A stretch of 64,000 bases of DNA from CAVVGB01 sp963747715 (GCA_963747715.1 CAVVGB010000008.1:62001-126000); one strand, 5' to 3'. Numbered from the stretch's first letter, positions 1 to 9,096 are shown. Notes: generated from the sequence alone by a model not told the origin. Program-made: numbers and translations.

Positions 1-1245
1 CGCGCCTGCTTCGAGCTCAAGCACCTCCTCGAGGAGAACAAGGACGAGCTCGCCCGCCTCGTCACGCGTGACAACGGCAAGGCCTTCAAGGATGCAAGCG
101 GCGAGATCCGCCGCGGCATCGAGTGCGTCGAGGTCGCCTGCGGCATCCCGTCGCTCATGCAGGGAGCCAACCTCGAGGACGTCTCCCGGGGCATCGACTC
201 CGACATGATCCGCCAGCCGATCGGCGTCTTCGCCGCAATCACGCCGTTCAACTTCCCGTTCATGGTGCCGCAGTGGTTCCTTCCGTTCGCGATCGCCTGC
301 GGCAACACGTTCATCTGCAAGCCGTCCGAGCAGGATCCGCTTGCCGTCGAGCTCACGTTCGAGCTGCTCGACCGCGTCGGCCTGCCGCCGGGCGTCGTCA
401 ACCTCGTCAACGGCGGCAAGGACTCCGTCAACGCGCTCCTCGAGCATCCAGAGGTCGACGGCATCTCGTTCGTCGGCTCGACTCCCGTCGCGCACTACAT
501 CTACGAGACCGCCGCGAAGCACGGCAAGCGCGTGCAGGCACTCGGCGGTGCGAAGAACCACGTCATCGTCATGCCCGACGCCGAGCTCGACTCGGCCGTC
601 GACGGCGTGCTCTCATCGGCGTTCCACGCCGCCGGCCAGCGCTGCCTCGCCAACTCCGTGTGCGTCGCGGTCGGCGACGTGTACGACCCGCTCAAGAGCG
701 CGCTCGCGCAGAAGGGCGGCGACATGGTCGTCGGCGACGGCTCCGAGCCGGAGACCGAGGTCGGCCCGGTCATCTCGGGCGCCTCGCGCGAACGCATCCT
801 CGACTGGATCGAGAAGGGCGTCGCCGACGGAGGCGAGCTCGTCCTCGACGGCCGCGGCAAGGGCTCCGCGGACGGGAACTTCATCGGCCCGACGATCATC
901 GAGGCCGATCCCGAGTCGGAGATCGCACGCGAAGAGATCTTCGGGCCTGTGCTCACGCTCATCCGCGCGCGCGACCTCGACCACGCCCTCGAGATCCTCA
1001 ACTCGTCCACGAAGGGGAACGCCGCCTCGATCTTCACGACGAGCGGCGGGGCGATGCGCAGGTTCCGCTACGAGGCCGAGGCCGGCATGCTCGGCGTCAA
1101 CATCGGCGTCGCGGCGCCGATGGCCTACTTCCCGTTCACGGGTTGGAAGGACTCCTTCTTCGGCGACCTGCACGCCCACGGGCGCGACTCGATCGAGTTC
1201 TTCACCGAGAAGAAAGTCGTCATCACCCGCTGGCCCAAGGCTTGA
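1..1245 (+). CDS. mmsA: Methylmalonate-semialdehyde dehydrogenase (CoA-acylating), 5' truncated
   Basis: The reading frame is open from the first base of the window, so the true start lies outside; 414 residues remain of the usual 490-500. The enzyme oxidises (methyl)malonate semialdehyde to propionyl- or acetyl-CoA in valine, inositol or pyrimidine breakdown. The fragment opens with the conserved helix ending LVTRDNGKAFKDA, followed by the cofactor-domain stretch ITPFNFPFMVP. The catalytic cysteine lies in AGQRCLANSVC (fragment residue 215), which is the MMSDH version of the aldehyde-dehydrogenase motif. EEIFGPVL and the C-terminal FTEKKVVITRW also fit. The stop codon overlaps the TTG start of the OsmC-like gene by 4 bp, so the two are probably translationally coupled. 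Family assignment is very secure; the physiological substrate is not proven. Confidence 0.95.
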   Translation, partial: RACFELKHLLEENKDELARLVTRDNGKAFKDASGEIRRGIECVEVACGIPSLMQGANLEDVSRGIDSDMIRQPIGVFAAITPFNFPFMVPQWFLPFAIACGNTFICKPSEQDPLAVELTFELLDRVGLPPGVVNLVNGGKDSVNALLEHPEVDGISFVGSTPVAHYIYETAAKHGKRVQALGGAKNHVIVMPDAELDSAVDGVLSSAFHAAGQRCLANSVCVAVGDVYDPLKSALAQKGGDMVVGDGSEPETEVGPVISGASRERILDWIEKGVADGGELVLDGRGKGSADGNFIGPTIIEADPESEIAREEIFGPVLTLIRARDLDHALEILNSSTKGNAASIFTTSGGAMRRFRYEAEAGMLGVNIGVAAPMAYFPFTGWKDSFFGDLHAHGRDSIEFFTEKKVVITRWPKA

Positions 1246-1628
1246 AGCGCTTCGAGTATTCGGCGAGCGCCGCACACGAACAGCCGCTCGATCCGAAGGC
1301 CGACTGGTCGCCCGAGGCGCTCGTGCTCGCCGGCCTCGTCAAGTGCTCGCTGGCAAGCCTCGAGTTCTTCGGAGCTCGGCAGAAGATCGCGATCAGCGGC
1401 AGCGGTGCGGCGGACGGCGTCGTAGCGAAGCGCGACGCCGACGGGCGGTACGGGTTCGTCGAGATCCTGTGCGGCCTGGACGTCACGCTCGAGCCGAAGC
1501 CCGAAGGAGAAAAGCTCGACGCACTCCTTGCTTCGGCCGAGTGGGGCTGCTTCATCGGCGCCTCGCTCACGGTGAAGCCGCGCTACGAATGGCGCGTGAA
1601 CGGCGAGGTGGTCGAACGAAGCTCCTAG
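1242..1628 (+). CDS. OsmC/Ohr-like family protein
   Basis: A 128-residue protein resembling the OsmC superfamily, whose members reduce organic or fatty-acid hydroperoxides through paired cysteines. The Cys35 segment (GLVKCSLASLEFF) sits at the start of the long helix, and a second conserved-position Cys103 lies in EWGCFIGASL, followed by the typical end VKPRYEWRVNGEVV. Cys77 is an extra. TTG at 1242 was chosen because it gives the TTGA overlap with the preceding stop and a sensible N-terminus (KRFEYSASAAHEQP); no ATG or GTG fits. It is slightly shorter than typical OsmC (about 140). Detoxification is a family inference; substrate unknown. Confidence 0.78.
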   Translation: MKRFEYSASAAHEQPLDPKADWSPEALVLAGLVKCSLASLEFFGARQKIAISGSGAADGVVAKRDADGRYGFVEILCGLDVTLEPKPEGEKLDALLASAEWGCFIGASLTVKPRYEWRVNGEVVERSS

Positions 1629-2614
1629 TCCTCGGCGGCACGCTCTTCGTCGGACGTCACGTGGTCGAGGCGGCACTCGTTCGCGGCCACGAGGTGACGC
1701 TCTTCAACCGTGGGCAGACCCGCACCGGGCTCTTCTCCGACGTCGAGGAGCTGCGCGGCGACCGTGACGGCGACCTCGCCGCGTTGCGCGGTCGTCAGTG
1801 GGACGCGGTCGTCGATCCCTCCGCGCGAATCCCGCGCTGGGTGCGAACAGCCGGCGAGATCCTCGCGGACGCCGTCGAGCACTACACCCTCATCTCGAGC
1901 GGGTCCGTGTATTCCCCTGCACAGCCGACCGGGTATGACGAGAGCGCGCCGGTTCGCACACTTCGCGACGAGACGGTCGAGGAGATCACCGACCCCGAGA
2001 CGTACGGCGGGCTGAAGGTGCTCTGCGAGCGCGCCGCGGACGAGCTCATGCCCGGCCGCGTCCTCTCCGTTCGGGCCGGTCTCATCGTCGGCCCTTACGA
2101 CCCGACGGGACGCTTCACGTACTGGGTGCACCGAGCGGCGAGAGGCGGCGACCTGGTCGCGCCGGAGCCGCGCAGCCAGCTGGTTCAGTTCGTCCACGCG
2201 CGTGATCTGGCCGACTGGATCCTCGACATGGCGGAGCGGCGCGAGGGAGGCGTGTTCAACGCCACCGGGCCTGCCGAGCCGCTCACCATGGAGCGGTTCC
2301 TCGAAGAGTGCGCCGCGGCGACCGGGAGCGACGCGCGCTTCGTGTGGGTGGACGAGGCTTTCTTGGCCGACCGTGGCGTCGAGGCATGGAGCGACCTGCC
2401 GCTCTGGCTCGCCCCGGCGCAGAACCCCGACGACGCCAACTTCCTCACCATGGACGTCTCCAAGGCGATTGCGGCCGGGCTGCGCTTCCGTCCGCTTCGC
2501 GAGACGGTGCGGGAAACGTTGTCGGACGCTCAGCCGACGCCGGACGCGGGCCTCTCGCCCAGCCGGGAGGAGGAGATTCTCGAGGCATGGAAAGCACGGT
2601 CGCCTTCGACGTAG
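1589..2614 (+). CDS. NAD(P)-dependent epimerase/dehydratase family protein (extended SDR)
   Basis: An extended short-chain dehydrogenase of 341 residues. The Rossmann motif is LVLGGTLFVGRH near the N-terminus, and the active-site pair is in TYGGLKVLCE (Y-x3-K). VRAGLIVGPYDPTGRF and QFVHARDLADWI are typical of isoflavone-reductase/epimerase-like SDRs that act on nucleotide sugars or small metabolites; the substrate cannot be named. ATG 1589 is the only standard start near the Rossmann strand and adds 11 residues, overlapping the OsmC gene by 40 bp. The family would normally begin at the codon before KLLVLGG, which here is ACG. The 3' end overlaps the next gene by 28 bp. Confidence 0.85.
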   Translation: MARERRGGRTKLLVLGGTLFVGRHVVEAALVRGHEVTLFNRGQTRTGLFSDVEELRGDRDGDLAALRGRQWDAVVDPSARIPRWVRTAGEILADAVEHYTLISSGSVYSPAQPTGYDESAPVRTLRDETVEEITDPETYGGLKVLCERAADELMPGRVLSVRAGLIVGPYDPTGRFTYWVHRAARGGDLVAPEPRSQLVQFVHARDLADWILDMAERREGGVFNATGPAEPLTMERFLEECAAATGSDARFVWVDEAFLADRGVEAWSDLPLWLAPAQNPDDANFLTMDVSKAIAAGLRFRPLRETVRETLSDAQPTPDAGLSPSREEEILEAWKARSPST

Positions 2615-3756
2615 CGGCCGTTCGCGCGCGCTTCTCCGCGCTCGACCGGCCCACCGCGTTCTTCGACGGCCCGGGCGGGACCCAGGTCCCCGACTCGGTC
2701 ATCGAGGCGATGGCCTCGTACCTGCGCGAGTCGAACGCCAACCTCGGCGGGCCGTTCGAGACGAGCGTGCGCAGCGAGGACGTCGTGCGGGTCGCGCACG
2801 AGACTGCGGCGCTCTTCCTCGGCTGCTCTTCGGCGGAGGTGGGCTTCGGCGCGAACATGACGACCCTGAACTTCGCACTCTCGCGGGCCCTTGGGCGTGA
2901 GCTCCGCGCGGGGGACGAGATCGTCGTGACGCGGCTCGACCACGACGCCAACGTCGCGCCGTGGCTCGAGCTGGCCCGCGACCGCGACCTCGTTGTTCGC
3001 TTCGTCGACATCTCCGAGGAGGACTGCACCCTCGACATCGCCGAGCTCGAGCGGGTCCTGTCGGAGCGCACGCGTGTCGTCGCCTTCCCGTGGGCCTCGA
3101 ACGCCGTCGGCACCATCACGGACGTCAAGCGCATCGCGACGTTGGCGCATGAAGCCGGTGCACTCGCGTGGGTGGACGCCGTGCATTACGCGCCCCACGG
3201 CCCCATCGACGTGTCCGCTGCCGGTGTCGACGTCCTCATCTGCTCGCCCTACAAGTTCTTCGGCCCGCACCTCGGTCTCTTCTACGGGCGGCGCGAGGTG
3301 CTCGAGCGCTGGCGCCCGTACAAGGTGCGGCCCGCTGCCGACGAGCCGGTCGGTCACCGCTTCGAGACCGGCACGCAGCCGCACGAGGCGTTCGCGGGGT
3401 TCGTCGCGGCGGTCGAGCACGTGGAATCGATCGGCTGGGAGGCGATCCACGCACACGAGCGGGAGCTCGGCAGGCGCTTCCTGGACGGCCTGCCGAGCGG
3501 CGTGCGACTGCACGGGCTGCGCACCATGGACGGGCGCACGTCGACGTTCGCGCTCACGTTCGCTGGGCTGAAGCCCCAGGAAGCGGCCGAACGGCTGGCC
3601 GAGCGCGACATCGCGGTGTGGGCGGGGAACTACTACGCCGTCGAAGTCATGGAGCGCCTCGGGCTCCCCGACGGCGCCGTCCGGGTCGGGTTCGTCCACT
3701 ACAACACCGTTGAGGAGGTCGACCGGCTCCTCCGCGAGCTCGAGGCGCTCGCGTGA
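2587..3756 (+). CDS. Cysteine desulfurase-like class V aminotransferase (PLP)
   Basis: A 389-residue fold-type I PLP enzyme. The N-terminal FFDGPGGTQVPDSVIEAM and later GGPFETSVRSEDVV match the VC1184-like subfamily of cysteine desulfurase relatives. The Schiff-base lysine is Lys223 in CSPYKFFGPHLG, and WVDAVHYAPHGPIDV supplies the aspartate and histidine that hold the cofactor. The C-terminus (GAVRVGFVHYNTVEEVDRLL) is the usual small-domain signature. True IscS/SufS members carry a mobile-loop catalytic cysteine; none is evident here, so it may act on another amino-acid substrate. It overlaps the SDR gene by 28 bp and the next gene by 4 bp, so it is within an operon. Confidence 0.88.
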   Translation: MESTVAFDVAAVRARFSALDRPTAFFDGPGGTQVPDSVIEAMASYLRESNANLGGPFETSVRSEDVVRVAHETAALFLGCSSAEVGFGANMTTLNFALSRALGRELRAGDEIVVTRLDHDANVAPWLELARDRDLVVRFVDISEEDCTLDIAELERVLSERTRVVAFPWASNAVGTITDVKRIATLAHEAGALAWVDAVHYAPHGPIDVSAAGVDVLICSPYKFFGPHLGLFYGRREVLERWRPYKVRPAADEPVGHRFETGTQPHEAFAGFVAAVEHVESIGWEAIHAHERELGRRFLDGLPSGVRLHGLRTMDGRTSTFALTFAGLKPQEAAERLAERDIAVWAGNYYAVEVMERLGLPDGAVRVGFVHYNTVEEVDRLLRELEALA

Positions 3757-4037
3757 GCCGCCTGTACTGGGCCCGGAACGACGGGCTCACCGGTCACGTC
3801 TGGCTGAGCGACGCCGACCGGGCCGCGCTCGCGCGCGAGATGATCCTGCAGGGGATGACGCATTTCCCGGTCGCGAAGTTCGAGGCGGGCGGGCGCATGG
3901 ACGTGACGATCACCGAGGTCGAGCAGGCGCTCGCGGCCGCTTCCCTTGACCCCGTCTCCGTGGACGAGAAGCTCTGGCGGGACTGGCTCACCTTCCTCGC
4001 CGGCGCGGTCGAGAACGGTGGCCTCCTCGTCCGGTGA
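3753..4037 (+). CDS. Small hypothetical protein
   Basis: A 94-residue acidic soluble protein starting at GTG within the GTGA overlap with the aminotransferase stop. It begins SRLYWARNDGLTGHVWLSD and has no membrane segment or recognised motif. The overlapping start and the codon bias support a real gene. It sits between a PLP enzyme and a thioesterase in a co-directional run. No function assigned. Confidence 0.65.
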   Translation: MSRLYWARNDGLTGHVWLSDADRAALAREMILQGMTHFPVAKFEAGGRMDVTITEVEQALAAASLDPVSVDEKLWRDWLTFLAGAVENGGLLVR

Positions 4038-4044
4038 GGCTACG

Positions 4045-4476
4045 ATGCGAGAGATGGAGGGGTTCAGGTCGGTGCACACGCAAGAGGTCGCGTTTCGCGA
4101 CCTCGATGCATTCGGGCACGTCAACAACGCCGTCTACCTCACGTACCTGGAGAACGCCCGGGTGACGTACATGCGCGAGGTCCTCGGCGTCGAGTCGCTC
4201 AGCAATCTGCTCGTGATCGTGGCGAGCATCCAGATCGACTTCCGCTCGCGCGCCTCCCTCGGTGAGGTGCTCGAAATCGGCTCACGAGTCTCCCGTGTGG
4301 GAGGCAAGAGCTTCGACCTCGACCACGAGATCCGCGGGCCGGGCGGGCGCCTGGTCGCCGAAGCCCACACCGTCCTCGTCGCGTTCGACTACGAGCAGGG
4401 CGGCGCGATGGACGTCCCGGCCCAGTGGCGAGACCGCATCGAGGAGTTCGAAGCCCGGAGCTTCGCGGCGGCGTAA
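4045..4476 (+). CDS. Hotdog-fold acyl-CoA thioesterase (4HBT/YbgC-FadM type)
   Basis: A 143-residue single-hotdog thioesterase that hydrolyses acyl-CoA. The active-site signature is RDLDAFGHVNNAVYLTYLENAR, where the aspartate and HVNN loop are diagnostic of the 4-hydroxybenzoyl-CoA thioesterase family. It continues with a typical core (IQIDFRSRASLGEVLEI). ATG 4045 follows a GGTGAGG ribosome site at good spacing; an in-frame ATG at 4054 is an alternative. The stop overlaps the next ATG by one base (TAATG). Substrate chain length cannot be read from sequence. Confidence 0.87.
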   Translation: MREMEGFRSVHTQEVAFRDLDAFGHVNNAVYLTYLENARVTYMREVLGVESLSNLLVIVASIQIDFRSRASLGEVLEIGSRVSRVGGKSFDLDHEIRGPGGRLVAEAHTVLVAFDYEQGGAMDVPAQWRDRIEEFEARSFAAA

Positions 4477-5756
4477 TGGCGAAGGCGTTCGAGAGGCACA
4501 CCCTCCCTAACGGCCTGCGCGTCGTCACGGCGCCGATGCCGCAAGCGAAGTCGGTCGCCTGTTTCATCATGCTCGCTGCCGGCTCCCGCTACGAGACGCG
4601 CGACACGAACGGCATCGCGCACTTCGCCGAGCACATGTTCTTCAAGGGAACCGAACGGCGTCCGACCGCACGCCACATCGCGGGCGAGATCGACGCGATC
4701 GGCGGCGAGTTCAACGCCTTCACGAGCAAGGAGTACACCGGGTACTACGTCAAGTGCGCCGCGGAGCACCGCGACGTCGCTCTCGACGTCCTCGTCGACA
4801 TGCTGCGCAACTCGAAGTTCGACGCCCAGGAGGTCGACCGGGAGAAGGGCGTCATCGTCGAGGAGATGAACATGTACTACGACACGCCTCGCGACTTCCT
4901 CGAGGGCGTCTACGACGAGCTTCTGTACGGGGACCAGCCACTGGGGTGGGACATCATCGGGACGAAGGAGACAGTGCGTGCGGCAACGCGCAAGACCTTC
5001 CTCGGCTACCTGGACAAGTGGTACCGCGCGCCGCGCATGGTGGCCGGCGTAGCGGGGGCCGTCGGCGACGACATCATGCCGCGGCTTGAAGAGCTGCTCG
5101 GAGACGTGCGCGACGGGTCGACCGGCGAGCCGGAGCGGGTCGAGGTGCAGCAGCAGGACGCACCGCGCGTGAAGCTGCACACGAAGACCTCCGACCAGGC
5201 GCACGTCCGCGTCGGGGTGCACAGCTATCCGATCGTCCACGAAGACCGCTACGCGCTCGCCCTTCTGGCCACCGTCCTCGGCGGCGGGATGTCGTCACGC
5301 CTGTTCACCGAGGTGCGCGAGCGGCGCGGGCTCGCCTACTACATCTTCGGCCACAACATGGGCTATACGGACACCGGCACGCTGTTCGCGCAGGGCGGCG
5401 TCGACATCCAGCGGATCGACGAAGCGGTGCAGACGATCGTGGCCGAGTTCGCACGCATCGCCGCCGAGCCAGTCGAGGCCGACGAGCTCGAGAAGGCGCG
5501 CAACTTCGCCAAGGGACGGCTCGTTCTCTCGCTCGAGGACCCCAAGGGGATGATCATGTTCGGCCTGCGCAGCGAAGTGCTGGAGGGAACGACGCGCGAG
5601 GCGGACGAGGTGATCGCCGGGCTCGAAGCGGTGACCCTCGAGGACATTCAGCGCGTCGCACAGGCTCTCATCCGCGACGAGGGCCTCAACTTCGCGCTCA
5701 TCGGTCCGTTCGACGACCCGGACCGTTTCGAGAAGCTGCTCTCCCTCTCGGCCTGA
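4476..5756 (+). CDS. M16 family zinc peptidase (pitrilysin/PqqL-like)
   Basis: A 426-residue metallopeptidase. The inverted zinc motif HFAEH (His49, Glu52, His53) in GIAHFAEHMFFKG is followed by a third ligand in the VEEMNMYYDTP segment. The second, inactive half carries the expected GGGMSSRLFTEVRERRGLAYY. Bacterial single-chain M16B proteases of this length degrade peptides or process secreted proteins. There is no signal peptide. Translation is probably coupled to the thioesterase by TAATG overlap. Family secure, substrate unknown. Confidence 0.92.
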   Translation: MAKAFERHTLPNGLRVVTAPMPQAKSVACFIMLAAGSRYETRDTNGIAHFAEHMFFKGTERRPTARHIAGEIDAIGGEFNAFTSKEYTGYYVKCAAEHRDVALDVLVDMLRNSKFDAQEVDREKGVIVEEMNMYYDTPRDFLEGVYDELLYGDQPLGWDIIGTKETVRAATRKTFLGYLDKWYRAPRMVAGVAGAVGDDIMPRLEELLGDVRDGSTGEPERVEVQQQDAPRVKLHTKTSDQAHVRVGVHSYPIVHEDRYALALLATVLGGGMSSRLFTEVRERRGLAYYIFGHNMGYTDTGTLFAQGGVDIQRIDEAVQTIVAEFARIAAEPVEADELEKARNFAKGRLVLSLEDPKGMIMFGLRSEVLEGTTREADEVIAGLEAVTLEDIQRVAQALIRDEGLNFALIGPFDDPDRFEKLLSLSA

Positions 5757-5763
5757 CCCGCGC

Positions 5764-6276
5764 ATGTGGCCGCGGCGCGGGAAGCGGGAGACGGAGAGTG
5801 GGGCGCCTGGCCCCACTGTCGACCTCAGGTCGAAGATGCTCTCGCTCGACCCCGCCACAGTCGGCTTGCACCCCTCGGCGGAGCTTCCGCGCGTATGGGG
5901 CGCGCTGATGGAGATGGGGTTTCCGGACGGCGCCGCAACGATCGTCACCCTCGCCGATGGCACCACGAGCCTGTACACGAGCGAGGGCGGCGGTGTCATA
6001 GGCGGCGGTGAGCATCCGCCGGTGGCTGCCGCGTCCAGACGATTCCTCGTCGAGGCAGAGGCGACCGAGACGGGGCTGTCGCCCGCGGAGTCGGCAAACG
6101 TCGACCTCCCACCCGCCGGCATCGTCTCGTTCGTGGTGCTCGGATACTCCGGCACGCAGATCGGCGCCGCAGACGAGCACGAGCTCGCCTCGCGGCAGCA
6201 CCCGCTGTCACCTCTGTACGCCGCGGGACAGGACGTCATCACGGCCCTCCGCGAAGCGGAAGAGGCGAGCCGGTAG
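5764..6276 (+). CDS. Hypothetical protein
   Basis: A 170-residue protein that I do not recognise. It has a basic N-terminus (MWPRRGKRE) and a globular stretch with GVIGGGEHPPVAAASRRFL and GIVSFVVLGYSGTQIGA, but no signal peptide or clear membrane helix. It follows the M16 gene by 7 bp, so it is likely the last gene of that operon. Its stop lies directly against the stop of the convergent M24 peptidase gene with no room for a terminator. Confidence 0.6.
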   Translation: MWPRRGKRETESGAPGPTVDLRSKMLSLDPATVGLHPSAELPRVWGALMEMGFPDGAATIVTLADGTTSLYTSEGGGVIGGGEHPPVAAASRRFLVEAEATETGLSPAESANVDLPPAGIVSFVVLGYSGTQIGAADEHELASRQHPLSPLYAAGQDVITALREAEEASR

Positions 6277-7377
6277 CTACGGCGCCAGGTCGTACGGGTA
6301 GTCCGTGAGGACCTCGGAGCCGTCGTCGGTGACGAGCACGAGATCCTCGAGGCGGCAGCCGCCGAAACCGGGCTTGTAGAGACCCGGCTCGACCGCGAGG
6401 ACGTCCCCGGCGACGAGCTCGACGCCCGTGCGGCCCAGCCCCGGCTCCTCGTGGAGATCGAGGCCGACGCCGTGCCCGAGCGAGTGGAAGAAGCCCTCCT
6501 CGAGCACCTTCCCGGGCGTCTTCGAGAGCTGCGTCGGATACCCGTGCTCCTCGAAGAGCTCGCACACGATGCGGTGTACCTCCGAGCCCCGCACGCCGGG
6601 CTTGATCGCCTTCCGGGCGCGCTCGAGCGCCTCGAGGCAGAGGCGCTGGTATTCGACGAGCTGCTCGGGCGGCTCGCCGAGGCAGAAGGTCCGCGTCATG
6701 TCGGAGTAGCAGCCCGACTCTGGATCGCGCGGGAACAGATCGACGACGACCGGCTCACCTGGCGCGATCGGGCCGTAGCCCGGCTCGTGCCCCACAGCGC
6801 TCTGCGCACCGTGCGAGACGATCACGATGTCGGGAGCCATCATCCCCTGCTCGCTGAACACGCGCAGAGCCTCGGCCCGCAGCTCCTCGCAGGTCGTCTC
6901 CCCGCTCCGCAAGCGCTCCCTGATTGCGTCCATGGCTGCCTGGGCTGCGTCGAGCGCGCGGCGGATGCCCGCCAGCTCGGCCTCGTTCTTGGCCCTGCGG
7001 CGCCCGTCGAAGAGCTCGCCGTCGGGCTGGACGGCGACGCCGCCGGCCCGCAGGTAGTCAGCCACCTCGAGCGGGAAGGTCCGAGGAGTGACAGCCTCGG
7101 CCAGGCCGAGGCGCCTGCAGGCCCGGAGGACGAGCTCACGCTCGATCTCGTTCGTCCGCATCCCCTTGACGATGAGCTCTTCGTAGTTCAGCTCCTCGAG
7201 CGGGACTGCCTCGAGCCCGTCGATCTCCTCGAGGCGCGGCACCTCCATCGAGCCGACGAACACGTACCGGGAGCCGTTCTGCTCGGCGTAGATGAACGGA
7301 TCGGGCACGGCGACCGGCACCTCGTGTCGCATCTCCGGCGAGCGGACCGTGTCCGCGTAGATCAAAACGTTCCCCAT
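6277..7377 (-). CDS. M24 family metallopeptidase (Xaa-Pro aminopeptidase-like)
   Basis: A 366-residue pita-bread-fold peptidase. Five metal ligands are visible in order: Asp in VVVDLFPRD, Asp in CYSDMTRTF, His in SLGHGVGLDLHE, Glu in LAVEPGLY and Glu in CRLEDLVLV. The N-terminal 150 residues form the creatinase-like domain. These enzymes remove an N-terminal residue before proline, or are creatinase relatives. It is convergent with the upstream operon and divergent from the amidohydrolase, with only 41 bp between the two start codons. Confidence 0.92.
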   Translation of the reverse strand: MGNVLIYADTVRSPEMRHEVPVAVPDPFIYAEQNGSRYVFVGSMEVPRLEEIDGLEAVPLEELNYEELIVKGMRTNEIERELVLRACRRLGLAEAVTPRTFPLEVADYLRAGGVAVQPDGELFDGRRRAKNEAELAGIRRALDAAQAAMDAIRERLRSGETTCEELRAEALRVFSEQGMMAPDIVIVSHGAQSAVGHEPGYGPIAPGEPVVVDLFPRDPESGCYSDMTRTFCLGEPPEQLVEYQRLCLEALERARKAIKPGVRGSEVHRIVCELFEEHGYPTQLSKTPGKVLEEGFFHSLGHGVGLDLHEEPGLGRTGVELVAGDVLAVEPGLYKPGFGGCRLEDLVLVTDDGSEVLTDYPYDLAP

Positions 7378-7418
7378 GCCGCCCGGATGCTACCCGGCCT
7401 CCGCTAGGCTCAAAGATC

Positions 7419-8567
7419 GTGGACGAGACGCTCGCCCGCGCCCGTTCTCTCATTGCGGCGTACGACGAGGAGGCAGAGGCCCTCATCCCGGAGGGCGCCC
7501 TTCTCTTCGACGCCCACGTCCACGTGGGCCGAGACATCGACGGGTTCACGGCCCCGTTCGACGATCTGGTGCCGTTCCTCAAGCGCTACCGCTTCCAGCG
7601 GGCGTTCGCCTTCTGCATGGACGAGCCCGACCGCCACCCCGCCTTCCGGGCCGCCAACGACCGTACGCTCGCCGCCGCCGAGCGCTCGGAAGAGCTTCTC
7701 ATCCCCTTCGTCCGCCTCGACTTGGCCGAGGAGCCGGTCGAGGAAGCGGTCCGCTGCCTCGACCTCGGCGCTCGCGGCATCAAGCTCCACCCGCGTGCGC
7801 AGAAGTTTCTGCTGAACGACGAGCGCCTGGCGCCCGTCTTCGCCCTGGCAGCCGAGCGGCGAGTCCCGATCCTCATTCACGGCGGTCGCGGCCTACCGCC
7901 CATCGCCGACCACCTCGCGCGCCTCGTCGAGACCTATCCGGACGCCCAGCTCATCATCGCCCACGGCGGCATCGCCGACCTGGCGGCGCTCTCGGAGGCC
8001 TTCGGCGGCCGGCGCGGCGTCTTCTTCGACACGTCCGTTTGGAGCCCGATCGACCTGATCGACGTCTACAACCGCGTCTCTCCGGAGCAGCTGCTCTACG
8101 CCTCCGACTATCCGTACGGACAGCAGCCGAGCTCGCTGCTGATCGCGCTACGCGTCGCGAGCGTCGTCGGGCTTTCCGAGGAACAGGTTCGCGACATGCT
8201 GGGACGAACCGCAGCGCGCATCGCGGCCGGCGAACCGCCGCGCGAGCCGACGCCACCCAAAGGGTCGTCGCGGCTCGACCAGCCGATCACGTTCGCGCGG
8301 ATCCACCACTACCTCGCCATGGCGACGCCGTTGCTGTGGACGCGGCAGCGAGACACGATCGGCGTGCTCGGCCTCGCCATCAACGCCTGCGCAGAGCGAG
8401 ACGGCTTCGTCGAGGAGCGCGAGAGGATCGCGGAGCTCCTCACATGCGCGCGCGACCTCTGGCGCGTGACCGCCGAGGCCGACGAGGACGAACGTGTCGA
8501 TCTCGGCCGCCTCACCTTCCGGCTCCTGCACATCGCCGACATCTACACCTCGACGACCGGCGATTGA
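7419..8567 (+). CDS. Amidohydrolase-2 family metal-dependent hydrolase
   Basis: A 382-residue TIM-barrel hydrolase. The metal-binding strand is FDAHVHVGRDIDGF (H-x-H), followed by GIKLHPRAQKF, a His in ILIHGGRGL, a His in IIAHGGIAD and the terminal Asp in ASDYPYGQQ. About 100 extra C-terminal residues are helical and unassigned. The family includes decarboxylases and lactonases, and the substrate is unknown. GTG 7419 was chosen; a TAGGCT hexamer ends only 10 bases upstream, which suggests a nearly leaderless transcript. The stop overlaps the next start (TTGA). Confidence 0.85.
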   Translation: MDETLARARSLIAAYDEEAEALIPEGALLFDAHVHVGRDIDGFTAPFDDLVPFLKRYRFQRAFAFCMDEPDRHPAFRAANDRTLAAAERSEELLIPFVRLDLAEEPVEEAVRCLDLGARGIKLHPRAQKFLLNDERLAPVFALAAERRVPILIHGGRGLPPIADHLARLVETYPDAQLIIAHGGIADLAALSEAFGGRRGVFFDTSVWSPIDLIDVYNRVSPEQLLYASDYPYGQQPSSLLIALRVASVVGLSEEQVRDMLGRTAARIAAGEPPREPTPPKGSSRLDQPITFARIHHYLAMATPLLWTRQRDTIGVLGLAINACAERDGFVEERERIAELLTCARDLWRVTAEADEDERVDLGRLTFRLLHIADIYTSTTGD

Positions 8568-9091
8568 TCGCGGCGGTCGTGCTCGCGGCCGGCGCGGCGA
8601 CGCGGTTCGGCGGGCCGAAGCAGGCGCTCCTCGTCCCGGCGGTGCTGCAGCGTCTCGCGAAGAGCCCGGTCGACGAGGTCGTCGTCGTCACCGGCGCCCA
8701 CGAGCTTCCCGCGGTCTCCGCGCGAGTAGTTGAGTGTCCGGACTGGGAGCGAGGTCCCGGCGCCTCGCTGCGCTGTGGCCTCGCCGCGCTTCCTTCCGAG
8801 GCCGAAGCCGCGATCGTCGTCCTCGGCGATGGCCCGAACCTCGCGCCGCAGGCGGTCGAGCGGGTCCTGGCCGCCTGGCGCGGGGGCGCTGGGGACGTCG
8901 TGGCGGCCGGCTACGGAGGGAACCGCGGCCACCCGCTCCTCCTGGCCCGGGCGGCCTGGAACGCCATTCCGGACGAAGGCATGCGGGCGCTGCCGGCCAT
9001 TCTCGTCCCCTGCGACGACCTTGGGACTCCAGGAGACGTCGACACTGCCGATGACATAGGCAGGTTGCATCCGCCGCTGAACGGAAACTGA
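8564..9091 (+). CDS. MobA-like nucleotidyltransferase (NTP transferase 3)
   Basis: A 175-residue Rossmann-like nucleotidyltransferase. The N-terminal AAVVLAAGAATRFGGPKQ is the nucleotide-binding loop of the MobA/MocA/CTP-transferase group. VVLGDGPNLAPQAVERVL contains the metal-site aspartate (a D-G-P variant of the usual D-x-P), and GNRGHPLLLAR matches MocA-like substrate loops. It could be a molybdopterin cytidylyl- or guanylyltransferase; no molybdoenzyme lies nearby, so the role is unresolved. TTG 8564 lies in the TTGA overlap with the amidohydrolase, and no alternative start preserves the motif. Confidence 0.8.
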   Translation: MIAAVVLAAGAATRFGGPKQALLVPAVLQRLAKSPVDEVVVVTGAHELPAVSARVVECPDWERGPGASLRCGLAALPSEAEAAIVVLGDGPNLAPQAVERVLAAWRGGAGDVVAAGYGGNRGHPLLLARAAWNAIPDEGMRALPAILVPCDDLGTPGDVDTADDIGRLHPPLNGN

Positions 9092-9096
9092 GGGCG

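Noticed and set aside
341..1578. Long serine/arginine-rich open frames overlapping mmsA and many other genes on both strands
   Set aside because: High GC content creates long shadow frames. Their low-complexity Arg/Ser/Ala products match no family and lie over clearly conserved genes.
6277..7407. Long opposite-strand open frame over the M24 peptidase gene
   Set aside because: It mirrors the third-position GC bias of the real gene, lacks recognisable motifs and has no ribosome site.
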